Origin: Gammaproteobacteria bacterium UBA5078
GTDB taxonomy: Bacteria; Pseudomonadota; Gammaproteobacteria; Pseudomonadales; Pseudohongiellaceae
Assembly (NCBI GenBank): GCA_002416505.1
Contig: DIAM01000013.1
Span: 195,814 to 259,813 of the forward strand
Reading direction: 5' to 3'
DNA: 64,000 nt
Below the pieces are notes generated by a model. It was not told the origin of the DNA, did not search any database, and saw only the letters and a list, made by a program, of their open reading frames with translations. Numbering within the stretch: the stretch's first letter is position 1; every line of letters begins with the position of its first letter. The position numbers and the translations under genes are program-made. Shown here one piece after another: positions 17,527 through 24,527 of the stretch.

Positions 17527-18828
17527 CTATTCGCCTTTGGCTTTGTGCTCGAAGCGTAAACCTACCGCACGGCCGCGTCCGAAGCCCTTCCAGTAAGTGT
17601 GCGTCGGCCCAGCCGTCTCACCATTCATTGCGTAGACGCCGTCATTGCCATTGGGAATCAAATCTAGGAATGCCGCGCGCTCGGACATGCCCTTGAGGTG
17701 CAGATCTAAGAATACCGTTGCGAAATGATCGAGGATATTATTCGAACGCACCGCATCCCATACGGGGTCCACATAATGCCCCGCTCCGTTGAGCTCTGGA
17801 TCATCTAGAATCTCCACCGGCATCGGGATTGGCGCGGCTACGCTGTGACCACCGTTAATAAAGGTCAGCAGGTAGCGATCGGCATTCACCGTGTTCTCGA
17901 AGATCCCACGGGTGCCATTCTCATAGCCTGCAGTGACATCGACATCCCCCGCCACGAACAGGGTAGGCGTCTGCACGCCCTCTAGAGTCTGTGGTGTGAA
18001 GAAATTACTGTTCATGCCCCAGGGCGCTATAGCCACCGCGGCCTTAATGCGCGGGTCTAGGTTGCGCCTATAGTTACGATTCTGCAGGGTGTGGTCTGCG
18101 AGTAACTCATTGGGCGGGGAGATGGCCGCATCGATCATCGCGGTATTGAACGACGCGCCGATGTTGTTCAGCAGGCCGTAGCCGCCCATCGAGAATCCGA
18201 TCAGGCCCGTATTGTCGGCATCGACGATTCCCGAGAGAAAACTCCCACTGTCCTCGTTCATGTCCGCGATGCTATTGAGCACGAAGCGCTGGTCCAGTGG
18301 ACGATTATAGAGCGTGCTGGCGATAGGCTCCTGCCGACGATAGGTGCTGTCGGTGTGATCGATAGAGGCTACCACATAGCCCTTGCTCGCCAAGTTCTCG
18401 CCCATGTGACTCAACAGGAAACGGTTTCCCGGATAGCCATGAGAGATGATGATCAGAGGGTATGGCCCCGCTCCCGTGTTCGGCGCCGCATCGCGCACTG
18501 CCCGGCCATGCAGGGTCGCGATTATCTCGAGATTTCGAGTCTCCGCGCTGTATGTACCACCGGCGCTCTGCCCCGCCTCGAGAGTAGCGGGATACCAAAG
18601 CTCGACGGTGAGTGGTCGGTCGTAATAATTCGTGACCTCCCCTGCCACCGAGTTGATGACGTCGACGCTCTGCGCCGCAACAAGGTCTAAGGTCCGCACG
18701 CCTATATCGAAAGTGCCGAACTGACTAAGCTCCGGCGCGTCATGACGAATGATGTCGATTCGATTAGTCTGCGCGAAGGCGCTAGTTGTAGCTGTCATCA
18801 CGAGTAAAACCGTTTGTAGAAGTCTCAT
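17527..18828 (-). CDS. Exported alpha/beta hydrolase (PAF-acetylhydrolase/dienelactone hydrolase-like)
   Basis: A 433-residue protein with a signal peptide, MRLLQTVLLVMTATTSAFA, before QTNRID. Within the fold, LIIISHGYPGNRFLLSHMGENLASKGY gives the oxyanion-hole region, GFSMGGYG the nucleophile elbow with its serine, FVAGDVDVTAG a probable acid loop, and NGGHSV the catalytic histidine. This points to an exported serine esterase or lipase. I chose ATG at 18828, with AAGGG upstream; a GTG directly after the upstream stop codon would add five residues ahead of the signal peptide. It follows a PEBP-family gene by 15 bases and is probably cotranscribed with it. The substrate is unknown. Confidence 0.85.
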   Translation of the reverse strand: MRLLQTVLLVMTATTSAFAQTNRIDIIRHDAPELSQFGTFDIGVRTLDLVAAQSVDVINSVAGEVTNYYDRPLTVELWYPATLEAGQSAGGTYSAETRNLEIIATLHGRAVRDAAPNTGAGPYPLIIISHGYPGNRFLLSHMGENLASKGYVVASIDHTDSTYRRQEPIASTLYNRPLDQRFVLNSIADMNEDSGSFLSGIVDADNTGLIGFSMGGYGLLNNIGASFNTAMIDAAISPPNELLADHTLQNRNYRRNLDPRIKAAVAIAPWGMNSNFFTPQTLEGVQTPTLFVAGDVDVTAGYENGTRGIFENTVNADRYLLTFINGGHSVAAPIPMPVEILDDPELNGAGHYVDPVWDAVRSNNILDHFATVFLDLHLKGMSERAAFLDLIPNGNDGVYAMNGETAGPTHTYWKGFGRGRAVGLRFEHKAKGE

Positions 18829-18843
18829 AGGGTCGCCCTTCAC

Positions 18844-19413
18844 TTATTCTTTCTGCTCGTAGTGTCCCATCAGCATGCCAGTGCCCAATATGTGCCCATC
18901 GATCGCCTCGAGAAGGGTCTCTTTATTGAGGCCTTCGGGCAGGTTTAGCGCTGCATCCAAGGCATAGATGCGGAAGTGATAGGCGTGTAGCTTGCCGTCC
19001 ACGGGAGGACGGGGCCCGAAATAGCCAGCCTGACGGATACCGTTTAAGCCGTTGATCATACCCTCGAGACCCGCAACACCGGCGACCATAGGCTCTTTGC
19101 TAAGTGCAGCAGGCAATTGACCCGCTGCGGCAGGAATATTGTAGGCCACCCAATGCACGAAGGGCTGTGGCATTGGCACTACAGGATCGTCTAGAACCAA
19201 GGCAAGCTGCACAGTGCCCTCTGGGAGGCCGCTCCAGGACAGCTGTGGCGACACATTATCCCCATAGGCGGAGTTGGCCAAGGGCACCATTCCATGCATC
19301 TCGAATGCGGTGCTGCTGACCGTAATAGTGTCTTCCATGTCGGCGGCAAACGCCCCGGCAGCAAGCGTTAGGCCTAGGCCAAGAGCGGTAACGGTGCGAG
19401 TAAATGCATTCAT
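18844..19413 (-). CDS. Exported YbhB/YbcL (PEBP, Raf-kinase-inhibitor-like) family protein
   Basis: A 189-residue protein with a signal peptide (cleavage after AGAFA). The PEBP ligand-pocket motifs are all present: DNVSPQLSWSGLP, LVLDDPVVP, FVHWVAYNIP and GYFGPRPPVDGKLHAYHFRIYALD. The family binds small anionic ligands, but the role of bacterial members is poorly known. GGAG lies six bases before the ATG at 19413. It is the first gene of a two-gene unit with an exported hydrolase, so the two may act on the same extracytoplasmic compounds. The family assignment is firm. The function is not. Confidence 0.92.
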   Translation of the reverse strand: MNAFTRTVTALGLGLTLAAGAFAADMEDTITVSSTAFEMHGMVPLANSAYGDNVSPQLSWSGLPEGTVQLALVLDDPVVPMPQPFVHWVAYNIPAAAGQLPAALSKEPMVAGVAGLEGMINGLNGIRQAGYFGPRPPVDGKLHAYHFRIYALDAALNLPEGLNKETLLEAIDGHILGTGMLMGHYEQKE

Positions 19414-19623
19414 AGATATCTCCGAAAGGAAGAAAGTATTGTTGTTTTAGCCTAAGGCATTTCGCAAAAAACGCCCCTAAGATTGGCTCTACTATAACGC
19501 CCTTGGCAGTAAATCAGAAGCATGCTTGCGCGCCGCTCAAGACCGTTCTATCGATTCTGCGCTTGCATCGCTAAATTGCGCAGACTATATTCGTAACCAT
19601 TCGATCACATGATGAGAAACGCT

Positions 19624-19956
19624 ATGCGACGCGACGTATTTCAAGCCATTGCGGACCCTACGCGCCGGGCAATCATTCAGATGCTCGCCTCCAAGCCTAT
19701 GAACCTCAATGCAATCGCCGCGCAGTTCCCTATTAGCAGGCCCGCTATTTCTAGGCATATTAAGATCCTCGCCCAATGCGACGTCTTGCACATTCGCCAA
19801 CAGGGCCGCGAGCGTATCTGCACTAGTAAGCTTGAGAACCTGCAGCCAGTCCAAGATTGGCTAACGCAATATGAGATCTTCTGGAATCACAGACTCGACG
19901 CCCTAGCCCAACACCTCGAGACATCGACCACAAACAACAAGGAGAATCGATCATGA
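19624..19956 (+). CDS. ArsR family winged-helix transcriptional regulator
   Basis: About 110 residues of a compact winged helix-turn-helix: DVFQAIADPTRRAIIQML, then NAIAAQFPISRPAISRHIKIL as the recognition helix region, and RQQGRERICTSKLENLQPVQDWL as the wing and following helix. I use the ATG at 19624 (MRRDVFQAIADPTRR), which is where relatives usually begin; an in-frame ATG at 19609 adds five residues, and neither has a strong ribosome-binding site. No metal-binding cysteine motif is seen, so this is not a classic metal sensor. The stop overlaps the next start by four bases (ATGA), coupling it to an SRPBCC protein. Such pairs are common and usually self-regulated. Confidence 0.9.
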   Translation: MRRDVFQAIADPTRRAIIQMLASKPMNLNAIAAQFPISRPAISRHIKILAQCDVLHIRQQGRERICTSKLENLQPVQDWLTQYEIFWNHRLDALAQHLETSTTNNKENRS

Positions 19957-20387
19957 GCAATCCTGCACAGCCCATCGTAGTTGAGCGCGTCTTCGCCACC
20001 TCCGCAGACGCCCTGTGGCGCGCCCTCACCGACAAAGACGAGATGAAGCAATGGTATTTCGATCTGCCGGAATTCAAGGCCGAGGCGGGGTTTAAGTTCA
20101 CCTTCACTGGCGGACCTAGCCCCGACAGACAATACGTGCACCTGTGCGAAGTCAAAGAAGCGGTGCCCGGCAAGAAATTGAGTTATAGCTGGCGCTATGA
20201 GGGCTATGTTGGCGATTCACTCGTGTGTTTCGAACTTGTTCCGCAAGGCAGCAAGACATTGCTCAGACTTACCCACTCCGGACTGCACACCTTCCCTAGT
20301 GAGAACCCCGATCTCGCGGCGCATAATTTCGCGGCGGGTTGGGATGGGATTATTAATCAGTCTTTGTTGGCGTTTGTGGAGAAGTGA
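19953..20387 (+). CDS. SRPBCC/AHSA1-domain protein
   Basis: A 144-residue protein with the AHSA1 (activator of Hsp90 ATPase-like) START-type fold: IVVERVFATSADALWRALTDKDEMKQWY at the N-terminus, LSYSWRYEGY in the middle and GLHTFP...NFAAGWDGIINQSLLAFVE at the end. The fold forms a hydrophobic ligand cavity, but the ligands of these bacterial proteins are mostly unknown. The start overlaps the ArsR gene by four bases and GGAG lies upstream, so the two are cotranslated. The regulator presumably controls this gene. No transmembrane or signal sequence is present, so it is cytoplasmic. Confidence 0.92.
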   Translation: MSNPAQPIVVERVFATSADALWRALTDKDEMKQWYFDLPEFKAEAGFKFTFTGGPSPDRQYVHLCEVKEAVPGKKLSYSWRYEGYVGDSLVCFELVPQGSKTLLRLTHSGLHTFPSENPDLAAHNFAAGWDGIINQSLLAFVEK

Positions 20388-20467
20388 CCGGCGATGGCAT
20401 TGCTGGGGGGGGGTGATGCTTAAAGTTTGCGGATGGCACGCTGCTGCGGTGCTGATTACGTTGCCGT

Positions 20468-20588
20468 GCAGGAGAGATTACTTTTTACAGCCTTTGGGCT
20501 GTAAAAACCCTGCGGGCTGCGCGCTTTGCGCTGGGTGCGCAAAGCGACGCTTTCGGTCGAACTCTTAACGTTCGAATATCTCTCCCGC
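20468..20588. repeat. Multi-hairpin element: three inverted repeats inside a closing repeat
   Basis: Three consecutive inverted repeats lie between two convergent genes. The first is TTTTTACAGCC/GGCTGTAAAAA at 20482-20507 (11-bp stem, TTTG loop). The second is CGCTTTGCGC/GCGCAAAGCG at 20522-20546 (10 bp). The third is TCGAAC/GTTCGA at 20557-20575 (6 bp). GGAGAGAT (20471-20478) pairs with ATCTCTCC (20578-20585) and would close all three into one junction. It could be a structured RNA, a dispersed repeat or a bidirectional transcription barrier. I do not recognise a named family. Confidence 0.55.
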
Positions 20589-20650
20589 TGGGGGCTGCAT
20601 TAGATTCTGGGAGATTTGGAGTTGGCGCTGAGGGTGGTAGAAGTTAAAAG

Positions 20651-20740
20651 TGGCGGAGGGAGAGAGATTCGAACTCTCGGAGAGCTTTCGCCCTCGTCGG
20701 TTTTCAAGACCGGTGCATTCAACCACTCTGCCACCCCTCC
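20651..20740 (-). tRNA. tRNA-Ser (anticodon UGA)
   Basis: This is a 90-base class II tRNA including an encoded CCA. On the minus strand the acceptor arm GGAGGGG pairs with TCCCTCC before the discriminator G and CCA. The D-arm region is GGCAGAGTGGTTGAATGC, the anticodon loop is CTTGAAA (anticodon TGA), the long variable arm reads CGAGGGCGAAAGCTCTC, and the T-arm is GAGAG-TTCGAAT-CTCTC. One C-A mismatch sits at the base of the anticodon stem. The long variable arm and anticodon both identify serine. A promoter lies just upstream and a decayed copy lies beyond it. Confidence 0.97.
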
Positions 20741-20753
20741 GCAACGGGGCGTA

Positions 20754-20781
20754 ATCTTACTAGAAAATCATTTTCAGTCAA
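20754..20781 (-). promoter_or_regulatory. tRNA-Ser promoter
   Basis: On the minus strand TTGACT (20776-20781) is followed after 16 bases by TAAGAT (20754-20759), with a GC-rich discriminator between it and the tRNA 5' end, as in stringently controlled stable-RNA promoters. The spacer contains the palindrome GAAAATGATTTTC. Confidence 0.6.
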
Positions 20782-20817
20782 CCACATATTAGCAATAAAC
20801 GGGTTTCATGCTTGCGG

Positions 20818-20884
20818 TCGAACTCTCGGAGAGCTTTCGCCCTCGTCGGTTCTCAAGACCGCTGCATTCATCCACCCTGCCACC
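20818..20884 (-). pseudogene. Decayed tRNA-Ser(UGA) copy
   Basis: This 67-base stretch matches the functional tRNA-Ser at 20669-20735 with four mismatches, covering the D-arm, anticodon arm, variable arm and the 5' half of the T-arm. On the minus strand it retains anticodon TGA, but the T-stem no longer pairs (GAGAG faces GCAAG) and the 3' acceptor strand and CCA are gone. It cannot fold as a working tRNA. It looks like the remnant of a tandem duplication or of an integration event at the tRNA. Confidence 0.85.
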
Positions 20885-21145
20885 ACCCTTCGTATCAATG
20901 AGTGACGCATTGGAAACCGAAACCCGGTCAACTATAGAGTGAACACCAGGCGCCAATGAGCTACAAACAGTTACTTTCGCTGCACCACGAGGTACAATCG
21001 AGCCTGCCTTAACAAGGCTGAGGGCTATTGAAATCCGGGGTTTTAACCCCATATTTGTTTAGTGTGCGGGTCGCTCGAAATATTGAAACACAAGCCCCGC
21101 ATTCCCGGTCTTTAGTCTGCACAGTATAACTACGGAGATTACTTA

Positions 21146-21811
21146 ATGAGCCAGATAGATGTTTTAAACGCTTCACAAACCCGTGGATCGGTTGTTGCTG
21201 TAAATAAGGTACTAAAGAACACCTATATGCTTCTGGGTCTCACGCTGGCGTTTAGCGCCTTGATGGCCTTTGTAGGCACCAATGCTGCACCAATGAACAT
21301 CTGGATGTACATCATTGGCTTGTACGGCCTGTTGTTTGCCACGCATGCGTTAGCTCGCAGCGCTTGGGGTTTGCTCACGATATTCGCCTTCGCCGGCTGG
21401 ATCGGCTACGGCACGGGCCCAATGATCGGGATGTATATGTCTACCGCCGCTGGCAGTGAAATTGTGACCACGGCCCTCGGTGGCACGGCCTTTATCTTCT
21501 TCGGCCTTTCGGGCTACGCTTTGGTTTCGCGTAAAGACTTCTCCTTCCTCACAGGCTTCATCACTGCGGGCTTCTTCGTGCTGCTTGCGGCTGTGATTAT
21601 GAGCATCTTCTTGCAGATCCCAGCCCTGCAACTCGCCATATCAGTGGGCTTCATGCTGTTCTCTAGTGCGATCATCCTGTACCAGACTGGGCAGATCGTG
21701 AATGGCGGCGAGCGCAACTACATCTTGGCAACCATTACCCTGTTCGTGTCCATCTACAATCTGTTCATGAGCTTGATTCACTTGCTAACGGCTTTCTCCG
21801 GCGACGATTGA
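21146..21811 (+). CDS. yccA: Bax inhibitor-1/YccA family inner-membrane protein
   Basis: A 221-residue polytopic membrane protein with about seven hydrophobic segments and little else. The pattern KNTYMLLGLTLAFSALMAFVG, then SAWGLLTIFAFAGWIGYGTGP and the final NLFMSLIHLLTAFSGDD are typical of the YccA branch of the BI-1 (TMBIM) family. In Escherichia coli YccA is a substrate and modulator of the FtsH protease and its gene lies beside tusE. Here tusDCB-tusE also follows directly, which supports the assignment. GGAG precedes the ATG at 21146 and a terminator follows, so it is transcribed alone. Confidence 0.9.
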   Translation: MSQIDVLNASQTRGSVVAVNKVLKNTYMLLGLTLAFSALMAFVGTNAAPMNIWMYIIGLYGLLFATHALARSAWGLLTIFAFAGWIGYGTGPMIGMYMSTAAGSEIVTTALGGTAFIFFGLSGYALVSRKDFSFLTGFITAGFFVLLAAVIMSIFLQIPALQLAISVGFMLFSSAIILYQTGQIVNGGERNYILATITLFVSIYNLFMSLIHLLTAFSGDD

Positions 21812-21833
21812 TCGCGCCTGAAACGCCCTTCGA

Positions 21834-21862
21834 AAAGCCTCGGTAGTCACCGGGGCTTTTTT
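21834..21862 (+). terminator. Rho-independent terminator after yccA
   Basis: AAAGCCTCGG (21834-21843) pairs with CCGGGGCTTT (21850-21859) through one G-U pair around a six-base loop, with a T-run ending at 21862. It separates yccA from the tus genes. Confidence 0.88.
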
Positions 21863-21916
21863 ATTTCAGGCAGCCTATAATCTACACTTCATTCATATAC
21901 GCACGAGCAAATACCC

Positions 21917-22309
21917 GTGAAATTGACCGTCCTAGTCTATAGCGCCCCCTACTCCACGGAGGCCGCCTATAGTGCCTACCGCTTCACGGCTTCGGCCCTA
22001 GCGGCGGGTCACGAGATCTATCGGCTGTTCTTCTATTACGACGGCGTTCACAACAGCAACGCCTCTAGCGCCCCGCCACAGGACGAGTTCGACCTAGTTA
22101 AGGCTTGGTCGGAACTAATTAAGACTCATAAGCTGGACGCCATCAGCTGCGTCTCCTCCGCCCTGCGCCGCGGCGTGTTAGATGCGCAGGAGGCCGCGCG
22201 CTATGAGAAAGAGGCGGCCAGCCTAGGCTCACAGTTCGTGCTTTCGGGCCTTGGGCAACTCGTGGATGCTAATGCGAAGTCCGACCGCGTCATGAGCTTC
22301 GGAGCCTAG
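21917..22309 (+). CDS. tusD: Sulfur relay protein TusD/DsrE
   Basis: A 130-residue DsrE-fold protein. The sulfur-carrying cysteine is C78 in the context DAISCVSSALRRGV, matching the position and surroundings of the active cysteine in Escherichia coli TusD. TusD forms a hexamer with TusC and TusB, takes persulfide sulfur from TusA and passes it to TusE for thiolation of the wobble uridine by MnmA, which is encoded at 43.9 kb. The start follows a short leader after the yccA terminator. The following gene begins five bases after its stop, so tusD heads a four-gene operon. Confidence 0.95.
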   Translation: MKLTVLVYSAPYSTEAAYSAYRFTASALAAGHEIYRLFFYYDGVHNSNASSAPPQDEFDLVKAWSELIKTHKLDAISCVSSALRRGVLDAQEAARYEKEAASLGSQFVLSGLGQLVDANAKSDRVMSFGA

Positions 22310-22314
22310 CGTCG

Positions 22315-22689
22315 ATGTCTTCCCCTAACCCGCCCAAGACCATCACCTTCATCAGCCGCAGCACGCCCTATGGCAGTGGGCGCGCCAAGGCCTGCCTAGA
22401 CATGGTGCTCTCTGCCGCCGTTTTCGAACAGCGCATCAACCTCGTCTTCATGGACGATGGTGTTTGGCAATTGCAGGCGGCCCAGCAGCCCAAGAGCATC
22501 GACGCCAAGGATCTTAGTGCCGCACTATCCGCCCTGCCCCTATTCGAGGTGAGCAATATATTCGCAGAATCAGAGGCGCTGAGCTCACGCAATCTGGATC
22601 CTGCAGCCTTAGCCATCGACGTCAAAGCCTGCAGCGCCGAGACGATCGCAGCATTGATTCGTGAATCCGACGTGGTATATCAGCTATGA
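22315..22689 (+). CDS. tusC: Sulfur relay protein TusC/DsrF
   Basis: A 124-residue DsrF-fold protein with ITFISRSTPYGSGRAKACLDMVLSAAVFEQRINLVFMDDGVWQL, which is the typical TusC N-terminal half. It is a structural member of the TusBCD complex and lacks the active cysteine of TusD. It starts five bases after tusD and overlaps tusB by four bases (ATGA), so the three subunits are made together. It acts in the cytoplasm in 2-thiouridine synthesis. The assignment rests on sequence pattern and operon position. Confidence 0.93.
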   Translation: MSSPNPPKTITFISRSTPYGSGRAKACLDMVLSAAVFEQRINLVFMDDGVWQLQAAQQPKSIDAKDLSAALSALPLFEVSNIFAESEALSSRNLDPAALAIDVKACSAETIAALIRESDVVYQL

Positions 22690-22967
22690 GCACCCTGCAT
22701 ACAGTCAACAAGACCGCTGCCGACGACGCCCTAGCCGCCTGCCTTAAGGTGGCCTCCAGCGGCGACAGCGTATTGCTGATCGAGGACGGCGTCTATCAGG
22801 CCTCGAAGCTCGCGGGAAACCCTCAGACTCGCGCCCTCAAGCTATTCGCATTAAGAGAGGACGCGGACGCCCGCGGGATCAGCCTGCCGGCCACCGTCAC
22901 GGCCATCGGCTATGCACAATTTGTAGAGCTGGCCTGTGAGCACCAGCGCAGCGTGAGTTGGTTCTAG
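22686..22967 (+). CDS. tusB: Sulfur relay protein TusB/DsrH
   Basis: A 93-residue DsrH-fold protein: MSTLHTVNKTAADDALAACL, then GDSVLLIEDGVYQA and the C-terminal SWF. It is the third TusBCD subunit. The start overlaps tusC by four bases and tusE begins ten bases after its stop. As with other TusB proteins the sequence is short and less conserved, and the operon context is the strongest evidence. It has no separate activity beyond assembling the relay complex. Confidence 0.92.
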   Translation: MSTLHTVNKTAADDALAACLKVASSGDSVLLIEDGVYQASKLAGNPQTRALKLFALREDADARGISLPATVTAIGYAQFVELACEHQRSVSWF

Positions 22968-22977
22968 GGCACCGCTA

Positions 22978-23316
22978 ATGAGTCAGTTGCTTCTTAACAA
23001 TCACAAGGCAATCCCACTGGATAAAGACGGCTATCTGCGCAGTCTCGAAGACTGGAGCCCAGAGGTCGCCGATAAACTAGCCTCGAGCTTATCGATAAGC
23101 TTGCTTGAGGCGCACTGGGAAGTCATAGACGTATTGCGCGCATTCTATCAACGCACCGGGCTGTCTCCGGCCATGCGACCGCTAGTGAAACTCGTCGCCA
23201 CCGAACTAGGCGCCGACAAGGGACGTAGTATTTATCTGCTGAAACTCTTCCCCGGCAACCCTGCTTTATTGGCCAGTAAGATCGCTGGCCTGCCACGGCC
23301 TACGAATTGTTTCTAG
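22978..23316 (+). CDS. tusE: TusE/DsrC-like sulfur carrier
   Basis: A 112-residue DsrC/TusE-family protein: DKDGYLRSLEDWSPEVADKLA at the N-terminus, EAHWEVIDVLRAFYQ in the middle and GLPRPTNCF at the end. The penultimate cysteine is present, but the second cysteine that dissimilatory DsrC proteins carry eleven residues earlier is a serine here. It is therefore of the tRNA-thiolation (TusE) type and not a sulfite-reductase partner. It accepts persulfide from TusD and hands it to MnmA. A short hairpin, GACAGC/GCTGTC (23316-23331), overlaps the stop but has no T-run. Confidence 0.95.
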   Translation: MSQLLLNNHKAIPLDKDGYLRSLEDWSPEVADKLASSLSISLLEAHWEVIDVLRAFYQRTGLSPAMRPLVKLVATELGADKGRSIYLLKLFPGNPALLASKIAGLPRPTNCF

Positions 23317-23346
23317 ACAGCTGCGGCTGTCGCAAATCGGGAATTC

Positions 23347-23355
23347 TGCTATGAT
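23347..23355 (+). promoter_or_regulatory. Candidate extended -10 element for purC
   Basis: TGC directly before TATGAT (23350-23355) forms an extended -10 about 56 bases before the purC start. No good -35 is visible, which extended -10 promoters tolerate. I see no clear PurR-type operator. Confidence 0.4.
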
Positions 23356-23411
23356 TCGCGATCTTTTTTTACATACCAACTGACCCATAGCACTTTGAAG
23401 GACACAGCACT

Positions 23412-24515
23412 ATGAGCCTTGCCGATAGCGTACTCGCCATCAATAACGACTTGCCCATTCGCACGAATCAACCTGTCCACAGCGGCAAGGTCCGTTCGGT
23501 ATACTGGCTAACGCCACAGGATAGTGAACGCTTGATCAAGGAGCGTGGCTATAAGGTGGCCCCCGATGCTCCTCTAGCGATCATGGTGATCAGCGATCGG
23601 ATCTCGGCATTCGACTGCATCTGGCATGGCGAGGGTGGTCTCAATGGTGTACCGGGCAAGGGCGCGGCACTCAATGCGATCTCCAACCATTGGTTCAGAC
23701 TCTTTCGTGAGCAAGGCTTGGCCGAGAGTCACATACTCGAGATCCCGCACCCCTTCGTCTGGATAGTACAGAAAGCCAAACCAGTAATGATCGAGGCAAT
23801 CTGTCGCCAATACATTACAGGGTCTATGTGGCGCGCCTACACTAAGGGCGAGCGCGACTTCTGTGGCATCAGCATTCCCGACGGCCTGAAAAAAGATCAG
23901 AAGCTGCCAGAGCTGCTCATCACCCCCTCTACCAAGGGCATCCTCAAGGGCATCCCCGGTGTACCCGAGGCGGACGATGTGAATATCACGCGTCACGACA
24001 TCGAACAGAACTACGCGGCGTTCAATTTCCGCCGTTTCGAGGACATCGATTTCTACGAGAAATTGCTACGCGAAGGCTTCGACGTCATCAGCAATGAATT
24101 ACAGAAAATCGACCAAGTCTTCGTCGATACCAAGTTCGAGTTCGGCTATGTCAAAGACATCAATGGTCAGGACAAATTGATCTATATGGACGAGGTCGGC
24201 ACGCCGGACTCTTCGCGCATCTGGGATGGCCCCTCCTACCGCGAGGGCAAGGTGATCGAGAAATCCAAAGAAGAGTTTCGCCAGCAGTTATTGCAGTACT
24301 TCCCAGACCCCGACATTCTGCTGAACAAGGATCGTATGCCCGAGCGTGCGGCACTAGCACGCGACAATGCATTGCCAGAGGCGATTCTGATGCAGATCTC
24401 CAGCACCTATCTGAGCATCGCCGAGAAGATTATCGGCAAGCCGGTGACGCTGGCGGATAATCCTCGACAGGAAATCCTCGACATACTCGGCAAAGAATTT
24501 AATTTGATCGATTAG
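23412..24515 (+). CDS. purC: Phosphoribosylaminoimidazole-succinocarboxamide (SAICAR) synthase, long form
   Basis: A 367-residue ATP-dependent ligase that joins aspartate to CAIR in purine synthesis. Signatures are HSGKVRSVYWLT at the ATP site, ISDRISAFDCIWHGE, EAICRQYITGSMWRAY, DTKFEFGY, and MDEVGTPDSSRIWDGPSY. The enzyme is of the long type (about 360 residues), unlike the roughly 240-residue PurC of Escherichia coli, and it keeps an extended central region and C-terminal helices. It stands alone between tusE and the convergent cysG. The later purine enzyme PurB is at 45.8 kb. The assignment is secure. Confidence 0.96.
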   Translation: MSLADSVLAINNDLPIRTNQPVHSGKVRSVYWLTPQDSERLIKERGYKVAPDAPLAIMVISDRISAFDCIWHGEGGLNGVPGKGAALNAISNHWFRLFREQGLAESHILEIPHPFVWIVQKAKPVMIEAICRQYITGSMWRAYTKGERDFCGISIPDGLKKDQKLPELLITPSTKGILKGIPGVPEADDVNITRHDIEQNYAAFNFRRFEDIDFYEKLLREGFDVISNELQKIDQVFVDTKFEFGYVKDINGQDKLIYMDEVGTPDSSRIWDGPSYREGKVIEKSKEEFRQQLLQYFPDPDILLNKDRMPERAALARDNALPEAILMQISSTYLSIAEKIIGKPVTLADNPRQEILDILGKEFNLID

Positions 24516-24527
24516 TCAAACACAGCC

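Noticed and set aside
20482..20507. Hairpin considered as an intrinsic terminator
   Set aside because: The T-run precedes the stem and the A-run follows it on both strands, the reverse of a terminator.
20789..21052. 87-codon open frame across the decayed tRNA
   Set aside because: It runs through tRNA-derived sequence, so its translation is an accident.
22978..23316. Considered as a dissimilatory DsrC implying sulfur oxidation
   Set aside because: Only the penultimate cysteine is present and no dsrAB lies nearby; it is the TusE type.
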